DNA of 32,139 nt from Streptosporangiaceae bacterium (GCA_030041135.1 JASHOL010000182.1:1-32139); one strand, 5' to 3'; positions 14,805 through 23,366 are shown, counted from the first letter of the stretch. A program made the numbers and translations. Notes: generated by a model from the sequence alone, not told the origin.

Positions 14805-16007
14805 TCACGCACCAGTCGCGACGTTGATCGCCTTGCCGGCCTTGTTTGTGGCCGTGTTGATCGGCACGACCGTGGTCGAGAAGTCGTCGTAGACGTACGC
14901 GGTCTTGCCGTTCGGCGTGATCGCGATGTAGATCGGATTGTCACCGGCCTTGATCGGCTTGCCGACCGTGCCGGTGGCGAGGCGGATGGGCACGACGGTG
15001 TCACCGCTCTCGTCATCGGCTCCGCCGATCGTGACGTAGGCCGTCTTGCCGTTCGGTGTGATCACGATGCAGTCCGGGTTGGTTCCCACCCTGATCGGCT
15101 TGCCCGCCTTGTCGGTAGCCAGGCTGATCGGCGTCACCACGTGGCTGTTGTCCTGGTAGAGACCCTCGCTCGCGACGTAGGCGGTCTTCCCGTTCGGCGT
15201 GATCGCGATCCAGTTAGGACCTGGGCCTACCTTGATCGGCTTCCCGGCCTTGTTCGTCGCCAGGTTGATCGGGGTCACGGTGTCTCCGCCAGTGTTGGCG
15301 ACGAGAGCGGTCTTCCCGTTCGGGGTGATGGCGATATAGAACGGCGTCGCACCGGTCTTGATCGGCTTCCCAGCCTTGTTGGTGGCCGTGTTGATCGGGG
15401 TGACCGTGCCGTTGAAATCGGTGACGTAGGCGGTCTTGCCGTTCGGGGTGATCGCGATGGCCAACGGGTTGAAGAACTCGGCCCTGATCGCGCGGCCCGT
15501 CGCGTTGGTGGCCAAATTGATCGGCACGACCTGCGAGTTCCTGGTCGCCGAGACGTAGGCCTTCTTCCCGTTCGGAGTGATCGCGATCTCGGTGAGGTAG
15601 CTGCCGTAGCCGCCGAGCGAGATCTCCTTTTCCGCATGGTTGGTCGCGATGTTGATCGGATCCACGACCCCGAGGTAGTCATCGACGACGTAGGCCGTCT
15701 TGCCGTTCGGCGCGATCTCCATGGCCCAGGGCACGCCGCCCGAGATGGGGATCGCCTTACCGGTGGCGTTGGTCGTGGTGTTCACCGGCCGTACATAGCC
15801 GCTCTCGACCACGTAGGCCGTCTTGCCGTTGGCCGTTATCGCGATCGGGCCCGGCTCGGGCACGACGCCGATGGGCGGTGCGCCGGCGTGCGCCGCGGTC
15901 GCGGTGGCCGAGTCGGCGGGCGCGGACGGCCCGAGCACCATCATGCCGCACGCGATACCGATCGCGGCCGGGCCAGCCAGCCGCCGGAACAGGATCAGAG
16001 TGTCCAC
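14805..16007 (-). CDS. Secreted YVTN-type beta-propeller protein
   Basis: A 400-residue exported protein. The N-terminal 35 residues have a hydrophobic core (IGIACGMMVLG) and an ADSATA cleavage-like end without a lipobox Cys. The rest is eight repeats of 41-47 residues, each with a strand reading IAITPNGKTAYV and a second reading VTPINTATNKAGKPI; the NGK motifs fall near 60, 101, 146, 189, 230, 272, 319 and 366. This is the YVTN/YncE propeller pattern of surface or secreted proteins, which mediate binding rather than catalysis. The start is GTG at 16007 with GAGGGGG seven bases upstream. No enzyme domain is attached, and it is transcribed alone. Confidence 0.9.
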   Translation of the reverse strand: MDTLILFRRLAGPAAIGIACGMMVLGPSAPADSATATAAHAGAPPIGVVPEPGPIAITANGKTAYVVESGYVRPVNTTTNATGKAIPISGGVPWAMEIAPNGKTAYVVDDYLGVVDPINIATNHAEKEISLGGYGSYLTEIAITPNGKKAYVSATRNSQVVPINLATNATGRAIRAEFFNPLAIAITPNGKTAYVTDFNGTVTPINTATNKAGKPIKTGATPFYIAITPNGKTALVANTGGDTVTPINLATNKAGKPIKVGPGPNWIAITPNGKTAYVASEGLYQDNSHVVTPISLATDKAGKPIRVGTNPDCIVITPNGKTAYVTIGGADDESGDTVVPIRLATGTVGKPIKAGDNPIYIAITPNGKTAYVYDDFSTTVVPINTATNKAGKAINVATGA

Positions 16008-16248
16008 CCGTGCCCCCTCGGGAGTGATATTCAGTTATCTAATAGGACGCGCGACCAATGATGGTGGTTTACGGGTGTTCGGCACCGCCATTGGCGGCGA
16101 ATGGATGGGACATTGGTACGGCTGAAGGCGCTCGGCCGGCATACCTACTCCGCGTCCATGAACGGCTGGCTCCTGGCAGGCGCCCAGGCCCCGATCCGGA
16201 CGACCGCGGCGCCGGTGACCCGAGTACGCGGGAGCTGACTTCGTTCCC

Positions 16249-17241
16249 CTATGGTTTCTCGCTGTCCAGGGACGCCATGCCGTGCCTGTCGTAACGGTCG
16301 CCCGCGACCTGGTCGGCCGGCACCGCAGCCTCGATCGCGGCCAGCTCGCCGGGCGTGAGCTCCAGCGCGAGCGCGCCCAGAGCCTCGGCCAGCCGGTCGC
16401 GGCGCTTGGTGCCGATCAGCGGGATGATGTCGCTCCCGCGGGAGATGACCCACGCGATCGCAAGCTGCGCGGTGGTGACGCCGCGACCATCCGCGATCTG
16501 CTCGAGCGCGGCGAGCAGGGCCAGGTTGCGCTGGAAGTTCTCGCCCTGGAACCGCGGGAACCGCGATCGCGGGTCGTCGTCGCCGATTGCGCGGGCACTG
16601 CTGGTGGACAGCAGGCCGCGGGACATGATCCCGTACGCCGTGACGCCTATGCCCAGCTCGCGCACGGCCGGCAGGATCTCCGCCTCGATCCCCCGGCTCA
16701 TCAGCGAGTACTCGATCTGCAAGCCGGCGACCGCGTGCACCGCGGCCGCGCGCCTGATCGTGTCCGCGCCCATCTCCGACAGGCCCAGGTACCGCACATA
16801 ACCGGCCTGGATCATTTCCGCGATCGCGCCGACTGTTTCTTCGATGGGAACGAGGGGGTCCAGCCTGGCTGGCTGGTACAGGTCGACGTAATCCGTACCG
16901 AGCCTGGTGAGCGAGTAGGCCAGGAAATTCTTGACCGCGACGGGCCTCGCGTCATGCCCGGTGAAAGACCCGCGCGGATCACGCATGCCGCCGAACTTGA
17001 CCTGAATGAACACGCTGGAGCGGTCCACGCCGCGGAGCGCATCGCGCAGCAGCAGCTCGTTGTGGCCGTTGCCGTAGAAGTCGCCGGTGTCCAGCAGCGT
17101 TATCCCGGCGTCAAGCGCGGCCCTGATCGTGGCCTTGCTTTCGTCGTCGTCGGCCCGACCGTAGATCCCTGACATCCCCATCAGGCCGAGGCCAGCTCGC
17201 GAGACCTCAGGGCCGCCGCGGCCGAGCGTCGTCATCTGCAT
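16249..17241 (-). CDS. Aldo/keto reductase
   Basis: A 330-residue NADPH-dependent (alpha/beta)8 reductase of the large aldo/keto reductase family. Visible are D51 and Y56 in LLDTGDFYG and K82 in FIQVKFGG. The cofactor region IGVTAYGIMSRGLL and the C-terminal IIPLIGTKRRDRLAEAL are also present. The usual fourth tetrad His is missing: the segment reads DLYQPARLDP, with Ala at about 125. The same PARLDP form occurs in a subgroup of the family, so activity may persist with altered preference. The start at ATG 17241 (MQMTTLGRGG) lies 13 bases after the amidohydrolase stop. It is the last gene of the operon. Confidence 0.9.
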   Translation of the reverse strand: MQMTTLGRGGPEVSRAGLGLMGMSGIYGRADDDESKATIRAALDAGITLLDTGDFYGNGHNELLLRDALRGVDRSSVFIQVKFGGMRDPRGSFTGHDARPVAVKNFLAYSLTRLGTDYVDLYQPARLDPLVPIEETVGAIAEMIQAGYVRYLGLSEMGADTIRRAAAVHAVAGLQIEYSLMSRGIEAEILPAVRELGIGVTAYGIMSRGLLSTSSARAIGDDDPRSRFPRFQGENFQRNLALLAALEQIADGRGVTTAQLAIAWVISRGSDIIPLIGTKRRDRLAEALGALALELTPGELAAIEAAVPADQVAGDRYDRHGMASLDSEKP

Positions 17242-17254
17242 GCCGGCCAGTCTC

Positions 17255-18970
17255 TCAGTCCTGGCCGCGCGACCCGCCGTCGGCCGACCGGTAGACCGCC
17301 TCCCCCTGGACATAGGTCGCCAGGACGCGGGCGCTGCCGATCTCCGACGACGGCACCGCGAATGGGTCGCGGTCGAGCACGAGCACGTCGGCGAGCTTGC
17401 CCGGCTCGATCGTGCCCGTCTCGTCGTCCAGGTGGTTCACGTAGGCCGACCCGATCGTGTAAGCGGCGAGTGCTTCGCCGAGGGACAGGCTCTGGCTGGG
17501 CAGGAACGGCTCGGCGTCCTCGCCGGTCGCGCCTTGCAGCGAGCGGTTAACCGCGACATGAATCGCCCGCATCGGGTTGGCGCTGCTCACCGCCCAGTCA
17601 CTGCCCGCCGCGAGGCGAGCGCCGGAGCGCAGGAGATCGCCAAAGACGTATTGCCGCCCGGCGCGCTCCGGCCCGATGAACGGGATCGTCAGCTGGTCCA
17701 TCTGGGGCTCGTGCGCGGCCCAGAGCGCCTGCATGTTCGCGGTCACGTCGAGCGCAGCGAACCGCGGCACGTCGTCTGGGTGCACGACCTGCAGGTGCGC
17801 AACGTGATGCCGGTTGTCGTTGAATCCGTTGGCCGTTCTGGCCGCCTCGATCGCGTTCAGCGCCTCCCGGACCGCGCGGTCACCGATCGCGTGCAGGTGC
17901 ACCTGGAACCCGGCCGCGTCAAGCTGGGTGACGTAGCCGAGCAGCGCGACCGGGTCGACGTACGACAGCCCGGCCCCGTGCTGCTGGCAGCCGGTCGGGT
18001 CGAGGTAGGGCTCCAGCATCCCGGCGGTGAAGTTCTCCGCGACGCCGTCCTGCATGATCTTCACGGTGGCGGCGCGGAACCGCGGTCCGTGCCCGCGCTC
18101 GCGCCTGGCCAGGATGTCGGGCAGTTGCTCACCGCCCCTTGTCCTGTCCCACCAGAGCGCGCCCTCGACCCTGGCCGTGAGCTGGCCGCTGGCCGCCGCG
18201 GCCAGGTACACCGGCAGCGGATCGAGGCTGCCGAGGTAGTCGCCGACGATCGCGTCCTGCCAGGCGGTGATCCCCCGCGCGTGCAGATGCTGCTGGGCCA
18301 TCAGCAGGCCCGCTAGCCGTTCGTCGAACGTCAGCTCAGGCACGAGGTTTCCGACCAGGTTCGCGGCGCCCTCGTGCAGGGTGCCCTGCGGGCTGCCGTC
18401 AGCCGTCCGCTCGACCCGGCCGTCGGCCGGATCCGGGGTGTGCCGGTCGACGTGCGCCAGTTCCAGTGCCCGGCTGTTGGCCCAGGCCCCGTGGCCGTCC
18501 CGGTTCGACAGGTAGGCCGGGCGGCCGTCGGTGACCCAGTCGAGGGTCTCCCGGTCCGGCGTGCCGCCAGGGAACCATTCCATCCGCCAGCCCGAGCCGG
18601 CGATCCACTCGCGCTCGGGATACCGCCGGGCGTAGGCGCTGATCCGCGCCAGCGCCTCGTCCAGGCTGCCCGCGCCGATGAGGTTGCAGCAGACCATCGT
18701 GACCCCGGCGAAGGCCGGATGCACGTGGGCGTCCTGGAAGCCGGGCAGCAGCGCCCGCCCCCGCAGGTCGACGACCTCGGTGCCACGGCCGATCAGGTCG
18801 GCGAAGTCCCGGTCGCCGACGTCGCCGACAACCGCGATCCGGCCATCTTTCACCGCGGCGGCGGTGGCGGGGCGGCCGCCGGGTCCCGACGCGGGCGCCA
18901 TCTGCCGCCTGGTCGGGTCGGCGGTGTAGATCGCGCCGCCAGCGAAGACCAGGTCCGCCTGCTGCCCCAT
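17255..18970 (-). CDS. Amidohydrolase, YtcJ/formamide-deformylase-like
   Basis: A 571-residue metal-dependent hydrolase of the amidohydrolase-3 group (YtcJ, N-substituted formamide deformylase). Metal ligands are visible in order: H82 and H84 in GFQDAHVHP, a Lys in ATVKIMQDGV, His in VHLHAIGD and HHVAHLQ, and Asp in AAGSDWAVS. The small beta-domain is formed by the two ends (LVFAGGAIYTAD and PGKLADVLVLDRDPF). The likely reaction is hydrolysis of a C-N bond in a small amide, formamide or cyclic compound; the exact substrate is unknown. There is no signal peptide. It sits between the FAD monooxygenase (77-base gap) and the aldo/keto reductase (13-base gap), suggesting a shared pathway. Confidence 0.9.
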   Translation of the reverse strand: MGQQADLVFAGGAIYTADPTRRQMAPASGPGGRPATAAAVKDGRIAVVGDVGDRDFADLIGRGTEVVDLRGRALLPGFQDAHVHPAFAGVTMVCCNLIGAGSLDEALARISAYARRYPEREWIAGSGWRMEWFPGGTPDRETLDWVTDGRPAYLSNRDGHGAWANSRALELAHVDRHTPDPADGRVERTADGSPQGTLHEGAANLVGNLVPELTFDERLAGLLMAQQHLHARGITAWQDAIVGDYLGSLDPLPVYLAAAASGQLTARVEGALWWDRTRGGEQLPDILARRERGHGPRFRAATVKIMQDGVAENFTAGMLEPYLDPTGCQQHGAGLSYVDPVALLGYVTQLDAAGFQVHLHAIGDRAVREALNAIEAARTANGFNDNRHHVAHLQVVHPDDVPRFAALDVTANMQALWAAHEPQMDQLTIPFIGPERAGRQYVFGDLLRSGARLAAGSDWAVSSANPMRAIHVAVNRSLQGATGEDAEPFLPSQSLSLGEALAAYTIGSAYVNHLDDETGTIEPGKLADVLVLDRDPFAVPSSEIGSARVLATYVQGEAVYRSADGGSRGQD

Positions 18971-19047
18971 GGCCGTCCGCCCTTCACCTACGTCGGCACA
19001 ACCCTAGTCACGCTCCGCTGGTCGTGCCCGGCGGCGGTACTGCGCGT

Positions 19048-20277
19048 TCAGGCTTCAGGCAGCGTCAGAGGGAACATCGGGTGCACGGCTTTCATCCAGG
19101 CGTTCGCCTCGGCCGTGCTCATCGCCGACAGGTCCGGCGCCCCGAAGATGAGGGCACGCTCGAACAGCTCGGCAATCGGCATCAGCCCGTCGGTGATCGC
19201 GCGCTGGCTGTCGCTCCAGCGGGACAGGCCTTCCTCCAGCGTCGAGTTCGCGGCCAGCGCGTCCGCGAGCGAGGTGGCGTTGCCCATGGCCTTCAGCACT
19301 CCGCTGGCGATGAACGGCGGGAGCACGGTGCCCGCATCTCCCACCAGGCAGAGACCGTCACGCGCGTAGGCCGGGACCTGAACCGAGTAGATGGCCTGGA
19401 TCGAAGTGCTGGCCGTCCGCTCGATCAGGCCGAGAAAATATGGCGGGAGCGCTTCGGCCAGCCGCGACGTGAATCGCTCGCTCACCGACGGCGGGATCCG
19501 CCCGAACGGCACCGACCCGCTCGTCCGGCGACCTTCCTCGTCCACGAGAACGGAGTCCAGGCTCGCCGCCGGGACCTGAAGGTAGTAACCCCACATGACC
19601 ATGCGCCGCTGCGTGCTGGCATTGCCGTCGGTCTCCGGGATGAGATACGCCACCCCGTGTCCGCCGCTGTACACCACGCGGGTCATCGTGCCGGTCAGAA
19701 ACTCCCGATCAGCGTCGGTCTCTTCGGCAAGCCCTCGCCACAGCACGATGCCGCGATACGCGAGCTCGCTTCCCGGTGCGACCACCTCGCGCCCGGCCGA
19801 ACGGTAACCGTCGGCGCACACGACCGCGTCGAACCTCTCCGACTGGCCGTCGCTCGTGCGGATCACCGGGTCGGCCGCGTGCGCGGTATCAAACGCGCTG
19901 ACCGCGACGCCCGGCCGATAGGCTCCCTCGGGCACGCGGCGGCGCAGCTGCTCGAAGAAGTGGGCCCAGTTCACCCCGGCAAAGCTCAGCGGCAGGTCCC
20001 CGAGCCAGCGGCCGCGCGGCCGGTCACCGTCGCGGCAGAAATAGGGAGACCGGTCAACCCGACAGCGCGGGAAGTCCTGGTCGAGCAGGCCGCGGTCGAT
20101 CATGCCGTTCAGCACATCCGTCGGTGTCCCGATGCCCGCTCCGCGGCTGGCCAGCTCCGCGGGCGAGCGCTCGAACACGCTGACCTGGTGACCGGCTTTC
20201 GACAACTCGGCTGCTGCAGCGCAGCCGGCAATCGAGCCTCCGACGATTGCTATCCGCAAGCCGCCCGCCATCGCCAC
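19048..20277 (-). CDS. FAD-dependent aromatic monooxygenase-like protein
   Basis: About 409 residues with the class A flavoprotein hydroxylase layout. The Rossmann motif IAIVGGSIAG is at the N terminus with VSVFERSP at the end of strand 2. The DG motif is in VVCADGYRS, and GLCLVGDAGTVLPPFIASGV is the second FAD motif. The fold resembles 2,6-dihydroxypyridine or salicylate-type hydroxylases, which use NAD(P)H and O2 to hydroxylate electron-rich rings. GTG at 20277 is preferred because GGAGG lies six bases before it; ATG at 20271 is possible. It follows the MFS gene by 33 bases and precedes the amidohydrolase in the same operon. Confidence 0.88.
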   Translation of the reverse strand: MAMAGGLRIAIVGGSIAGCAAAAELSKAGHQVSVFERSPAELASRGAGIGTPTDVLNGMIDRGLLDQDFPRCRVDRSPYFCRDGDRPRGRWLGDLPLSFAGVNWAHFFEQLRRRVPEGAYRPGVAVSAFDTAHAADPVIRTSDGQSERFDAVVCADGYRSAGREVVAPGSELAYRGIVLWRGLAEETDADREFLTGTMTRVVYSGGHGVAYLIPETDGNASTQRRMVMWGYYLQVPAASLDSVLVDEEGRRTSGSVPFGRIPPSVSERFTSRLAEALPPYFLGLIERTASTSIQAIYSVQVPAYARDGLCLVGDAGTVLPPFIASGVLKAMGNATSLADALAANSTLEEGLSRWSDSQRAITDGLMPIAELFERALIFGAPDLSAMSTAEANAWMKAVHPMFPLTLPEA

Positions 20278-20310
20278 CGCCTGCCTCCCGGGCATCCGTC
20301 GCATCCGGCC

Positions 20311-21687
20311 TTAATGTACCGAGTCCACCCATCGGACCGCTCGGACGGCTGGGATGGCGAGGACGACGGCGGCGCTCAGGGTGGCATAGGCAGCGGCGAA
20401 GCCGAGCATCCTGGCGGGCCCGACGGTGTCAGCGATTGAGCCGATGACCACCCACGACATCGAGCCAAGCGCATACGAGCCGGTCAGCGTGAACGAAGTG
20501 ACGCGCCCCAGCATCTGAGCCGGGACCTGCTGCTGGGTGGCGGTACTGATGTAGGTGCTCGCCACAGCGCTTCCGGTTCCGCCCGCGAAGGCCCCGGCAG
20601 CCACGAGATAGAGCGCGGCGTGAGTGGCAAGCATGAGGCACGGAATCGGGTACCCGAACGTGCCGAGCGTCGCGACCAGCATCAGCCGGCGCGGCCGGCG
20701 GCCGACGAGGGCCAGGCCGGCCAGCACCGAGCCCGCCGCGTACGAGGCTGCGATGATCCCCCAGGCGCTCGCGCCGCCGAGGTACTGACGGGCCAGGATC
20801 GGCCCGAGCAGCAGGTAGGGGGCCCAGGTGAAGAGGTTAAACAGCGCGAACTGCAGTGTCGTGATCCAGAGCCAGGTCTGCGACCTGAAGACGGCCCAGC
20901 CGTCGGCGAGATCGCGAAACGCTGACTGACGCGCCGGGCTTGCCGCCGGGACTGCGAGCCGGGCCAGGCACGCTACGCTGACGCCGAAGCTGACCGCGTC
21001 GCAGGCGATGACCACGGCCGGACTCGACAGCGCGATCAGGCTTCCGGCCAGGGCCGGTCCGATGATGCCCGAGCCTGTCTGAACGACGCCGAGCAGCGCG
21101 TTGGCGTCGGGCAGCTTGTCGCGCGGAGCGATCTCGGCCCTCAGCCCGCCGAGGGCCGGGTTGAAGAAGCCCTCGCCGGTCCCGAGCAACCCGGCGAGCA
21201 GCGCGAACGACCAGATTGCCGGCCTGCCGGTGAACAGCAGCGCCGCCAGCGTGCCTTGCACCGCGAGCCGGATCGTGTCCGTGGTCAGCATGACGGGCCG
21301 CCGGCCGACACGGTCCGCCAGCACTCCGCCGCCAAGCATGACCGCCACCTGCGGCACGACGTCGGCCGCGAGGACGTAGCCGAGATCAGCCGGGCCGCCA
21401 CCGCTGTCCAGGACGGCGAACGTCAGCGCAACGGAGGCCATGGCCGAGCCGAGCATGGACGTCGAGTAACCGACAAGGAAGGCGCGGAAGTTGCGCTCGT
21501 CCAGTGGCCCGAGCCGCCGGCGCAGCCAGCCGCTTCGGCCCTGCGGTGGCCGCCGCGGCGGTGCCTGACCAGTGTCGATGACGGATAGGCGTCCGCCGCT
21601 GCCGCCCCGTGAATGCAAAATTGATTTACTGCGATTACCAGTCAGCGACTCGCGTGAATCTGGCACGAAATTAAGAATGTCACGCAT
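20311..21687 (-). CDS. MFS transporter
   Basis: About 458 residues with about 10-12 hydrophobic segments from residue 75 on. The MFS loop motif LADRVGRRPVML lies between segments 2 and 3, and FFNPALGGLRAEIAP marks it as the Enterobactin exporter/MFS_3-like group, often drug or siderophore exporters. It is first in the putative catabolic operon, so it may export or import the substrate. The start is uncertain. ATG at 21687 has no good ribosome site, and the first 35 codons are AT-rich and unlike the rest, so this part could be leader DNA with a true start further in. No later ATG precedes the first membrane segment. Confidence 0.87.
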   Translation of the reverse strand: MRDILNFVPDSRESLTGNRSKSILHSRGGSGGRLSVIDTGQAPPRRPPQGRSGWLRRRLGPLDERNFRAFLVGYSTSMLGSAMASVALTFAVLDSGGGPADLGYVLAADVVPQVAVMLGGGVLADRVGRRPVMLTTDTIRLAVQGTLAALLFTGRPAIWSFALLAGLLGTGEGFFNPALGGLRAEIAPRDKLPDANALLGVVQTGSGIIGPALAGSLIALSSPAVVIACDAVSFGVSVACLARLAVPAASPARQSAFRDLADGWAVFRSQTWLWITTLQFALFNLFTWAPYLLLGPILARQYLGGASAWGIIAASYAAGSVLAGLALVGRRPRRLMLVATLGTFGYPIPCLMLATHAALYLVAAGAFAGGTGSAVASTYISTATQQQVPAQMLGRVTSFTLTGSYALGSMSWVVIGSIADTVGPARMLGFAAAYATLSAAVVLAIPAVRAVRWVDSVH

Positions 21688-21763
21688 ATTATTTTCCGGC
21701 AACGCAACCGTGATACTTAAGTTGACGAACTAGCAGCACAGCGCATCGTTGTCGCAGTAAATC
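21623..21763. repeat. 12-bp inverted repeats in AT-rich control region
   Basis: TCGCAGTAAATC occurs at 21752-21763, and its exact reverse complement at 21623-21634. Both lie in an unusually AT-rich stretch between the MFS gene and the divergent integrase-like gene. Matching arms about 118 bases apart suit paired operator sites for one regulator. The left copy falls inside the doubtful 5' end of the MFS reading frame. Confidence 0.6.
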
Positions 21764-21825
21764 GCTAGGTGGCGGTCCTTTCTGCTGTGAGCTAGCATGA
21801 GGGCGAGCCACGGAGGTAATGCAGC

Positions 21826-22653
21826 GTGAATATCCTGTGCAAGGTAAACATTGTGCCGGTTGAGTACGCCGTGGCCGTGGACCGTTTTCTGGCCGAGTCC
21901 GACCTCGCCCCAGGATCTCGACGCGTGTATCGGATCTCCTTGACCAGCTGGACCTGGGCGCTCGTCGGCTCGGTGGCGCCCGCCGGTACTGGCCGCCGGA
22001 AGGCGAGCCCGCCGGTCGTCCCGCTGGCCATGCTCGACGATCCGAGCGCCCGGCCCAGGCTGGCGGCAGCCGTGGAACAACGGCGCCGGCAGGCTGGGAC
22101 GCGCACGGTCAACAGGGAGCTGTCCGCACTGCGCAGCGCAATCTCGTGGTGGCAGTTCAGGGACTGGGTGCGCACCGATCCCACTCTCGGGCTGCGCCAG
22201 CCGGCCAGCCCGCTGACGCCGCTGCAGCCGCTGAGCGACGTCCAGGTCGCTGCGCTCTTCCGGCTGCCCGCCGGACTGCGTGAGCAGGCCTTCTGGCATC
22301 TGCTGCGCGACAGCGGCGCCTCGGCACAGGCGGTTCTGGCGCTGAACGCCCACATGGTCGACGGCCGCAGTCGGCGCGCCAGGACGGACGCCGAGCCGAT
22401 CGCCTGGTCGGCGGGCACGTGGCAGTTGCTGAGCTGGCTGCTGGCCGGCCGACGCGACGGGCCCGTGTTCGTGACCGACCGCCGCGCCCCGGCGGGGACG
22501 AGCGCCAGCGACCGGTGCCCGCTGACCGGCCGCGGCCGGATGTCCTACCGCCGCGCAGCAGAGATCTTCACCGAGCACACGCGGCCGCTTGACCCGGCCG
22601 GTCGTGGCTGGATGCTGCACCAGTTGCGGTCAGGCCATGCCCTGACGGCCTGA
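21826..22653 (+). CDS. Truncated tyrosine-recombinase-like protein
   Basis: A 275-residue protein with the layout of a phage-type integrase. The N-terminal SAM-like DNA-binding helices (YAVAVDRFLAE, SRRVYRISLTSWTWALVG, TRTVNRELSALRSAISWW) come first, then part of the catalytic domain (FWHLLRDSGASAQAVLALN and LHQLRSGHALTA). The HxxR box is present (HQLR, 265-268). However, the first catalytic Arg appears replaced in DSGAS, and the protein stops right after the HxxR box, so the later His/Trp and Tyr nucleophile are missing. It cannot be a normal recombinase. The GTG at 21826 has GGAGG nine bases upstream. It is probably a decaying gene, just possibly a retained DNA-binding protein. Confidence 0.72.
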   Translation: MNILCKVNIVPVEYAVAVDRFLAESDLAPGSRRVYRISLTSWTWALVGSVAPAGTGRRKASPPVVPLAMLDDPSARPRLAAAVEQRRRQAGTRTVNRELSALRSAISWWQFRDWVRTDPTLGLRQPASPLTPLQPLSDVQVAALFRLPAGLREQAFWHLLRDSGASAQAVLALNAHMVDGRSRRARTDAEPIAWSAGTWQLLSWLLAGRRDGPVFVTDRRAPAGTSASDRCPLTGRGRMSYRRAAEIFTEHTRPLDPAGRGWMLHQLRSGHALTA

Positions 22654-22661
22654 CTTCGCCG

Positions 22662-22709
22662 TACAGGCCAAGACCCCGCCGCCAGTTACAGGCCAGACCC
22701 CGCCGCCAG
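22662..22709. repeat. Tandem duplication of a 23/24-bp segment
   Basis: TACAGGCCAAGACCCCGCCG plus CCAG (22662-22685) is repeated at 22687-22709 with one A fewer. The second copy encodes the last residues and stop of the minus-strand gene ending at 22686. The first copy is spare and lies nine bases from the premature stop of the integrase-like gene, suggesting a rearrangement scar. Confidence 0.75.
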
Positions 22710-23366
22710 CTCGAAGACGGTATACGGACGACGCGGCCCGACTTCCTCGGTCGTGACGACCGCGTCGGCAGGTCCCGCCTGCCGGATCTTGGCGGCGAAC
22801 TCCTCCGCCTGATCGGCGTTGTTCGCCCCGACGACCAGGAACCGCCAGCGGCGCACGACCGAGTAGTTCTCCGCCGCGAGCCGCTCCGCCAGCGCTACGG
22901 CCTCGTGATGCCTGGGCACCTGCACTCGTACCTCGAACAGGGCGACGCCGGACTTCAGCGATTCGGCCGTTTCCTCAGCATCCAGTGAGCTTCGTTCGGC
23001 GGCTACCCCGGCGGGGGTGTCCGGTAGCGGCTGGTCGGCCGGCTCCCACCGCTCGGCGACCGGATGCCAGCGCTCGATCGTGTAGTCGGCCTGGATGCCC
23101 TGGCTCGCGAGCAGCTCGCTGACCGACTGGCGAGCGGCGGCGGCGGCATCCCTGGCGTGGGTATACAGGTAAAGCTCGTCGCGGCCGTCGGTGCCGACGA
23201 CGACACGGCCGCCCAGGCGCTCGTGAACCTCGCGCTCGACTGTGTGGTTGCTGAGCGAGCCTGCCGCATGACCAGCCCGGCCCTTTTCGTGGAACCCGAC
23301 CGTCACCCGCCAGTCGTTGCTGTCTGTCTGCGTCCCGCCGCCTGCCACGGCACTCTCGTCAGTCAC
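22686..23366 (-). CDS. Hypothetical two-domain protein
   Basis: About 226 residues, cytoplasmic, of no family I can name. Two halves look alike. Each has a strand, an Ala-rich helix and a second strand: LYLYTHARDAAAAARQSVSE in the first half and FLVVGANNADQAEEFAAKIR in the second, joined by a linker rich in Pro, Asp and Glu. This suggests two ferredoxin-like beta-alpha-beta units. A Trp/Glu-rich stretch (RWHPVAERWEPAD) sits between them. The start is probably GTG at 23366 (TDESAVAGGG), with an AGGTAGAG about nine bases upstream; the frame is open to a GTG at 23405. Codon bias supports a real gene. It is divergent from the phosphotransferase gene, 84 bases apart. Confidence 0.72.
   Translation of the reverse strand: MTDESAVAGGGTQTDSNDWRVTVGFHEKGRAGHAAGSLSNHTVEREVHERLGGRVVVGTDGRDELYLYTHARDAAAAARQSVSELLASQGIQADYTIERWHPVAERWEPADQPLPDTPAGVAAERSSLDAEETAESLKSGVALFEVRVQVPRHHEAVALAERLAAENYSVVRRWRFLVVGANNADQAEEFAAKIRQAGPADAVVTTEEVGPRRPYTVFELAAGSGL

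Noticed and set aside
19024-20439. 471-codon plus-strand frame opposite the FAD monooxygenase
   Set aside because: The minus strand carries both FAD-binding motifs and proper start signals. The plus frame has a shadow-type composition rich in Arg, Gly, His and Pro.
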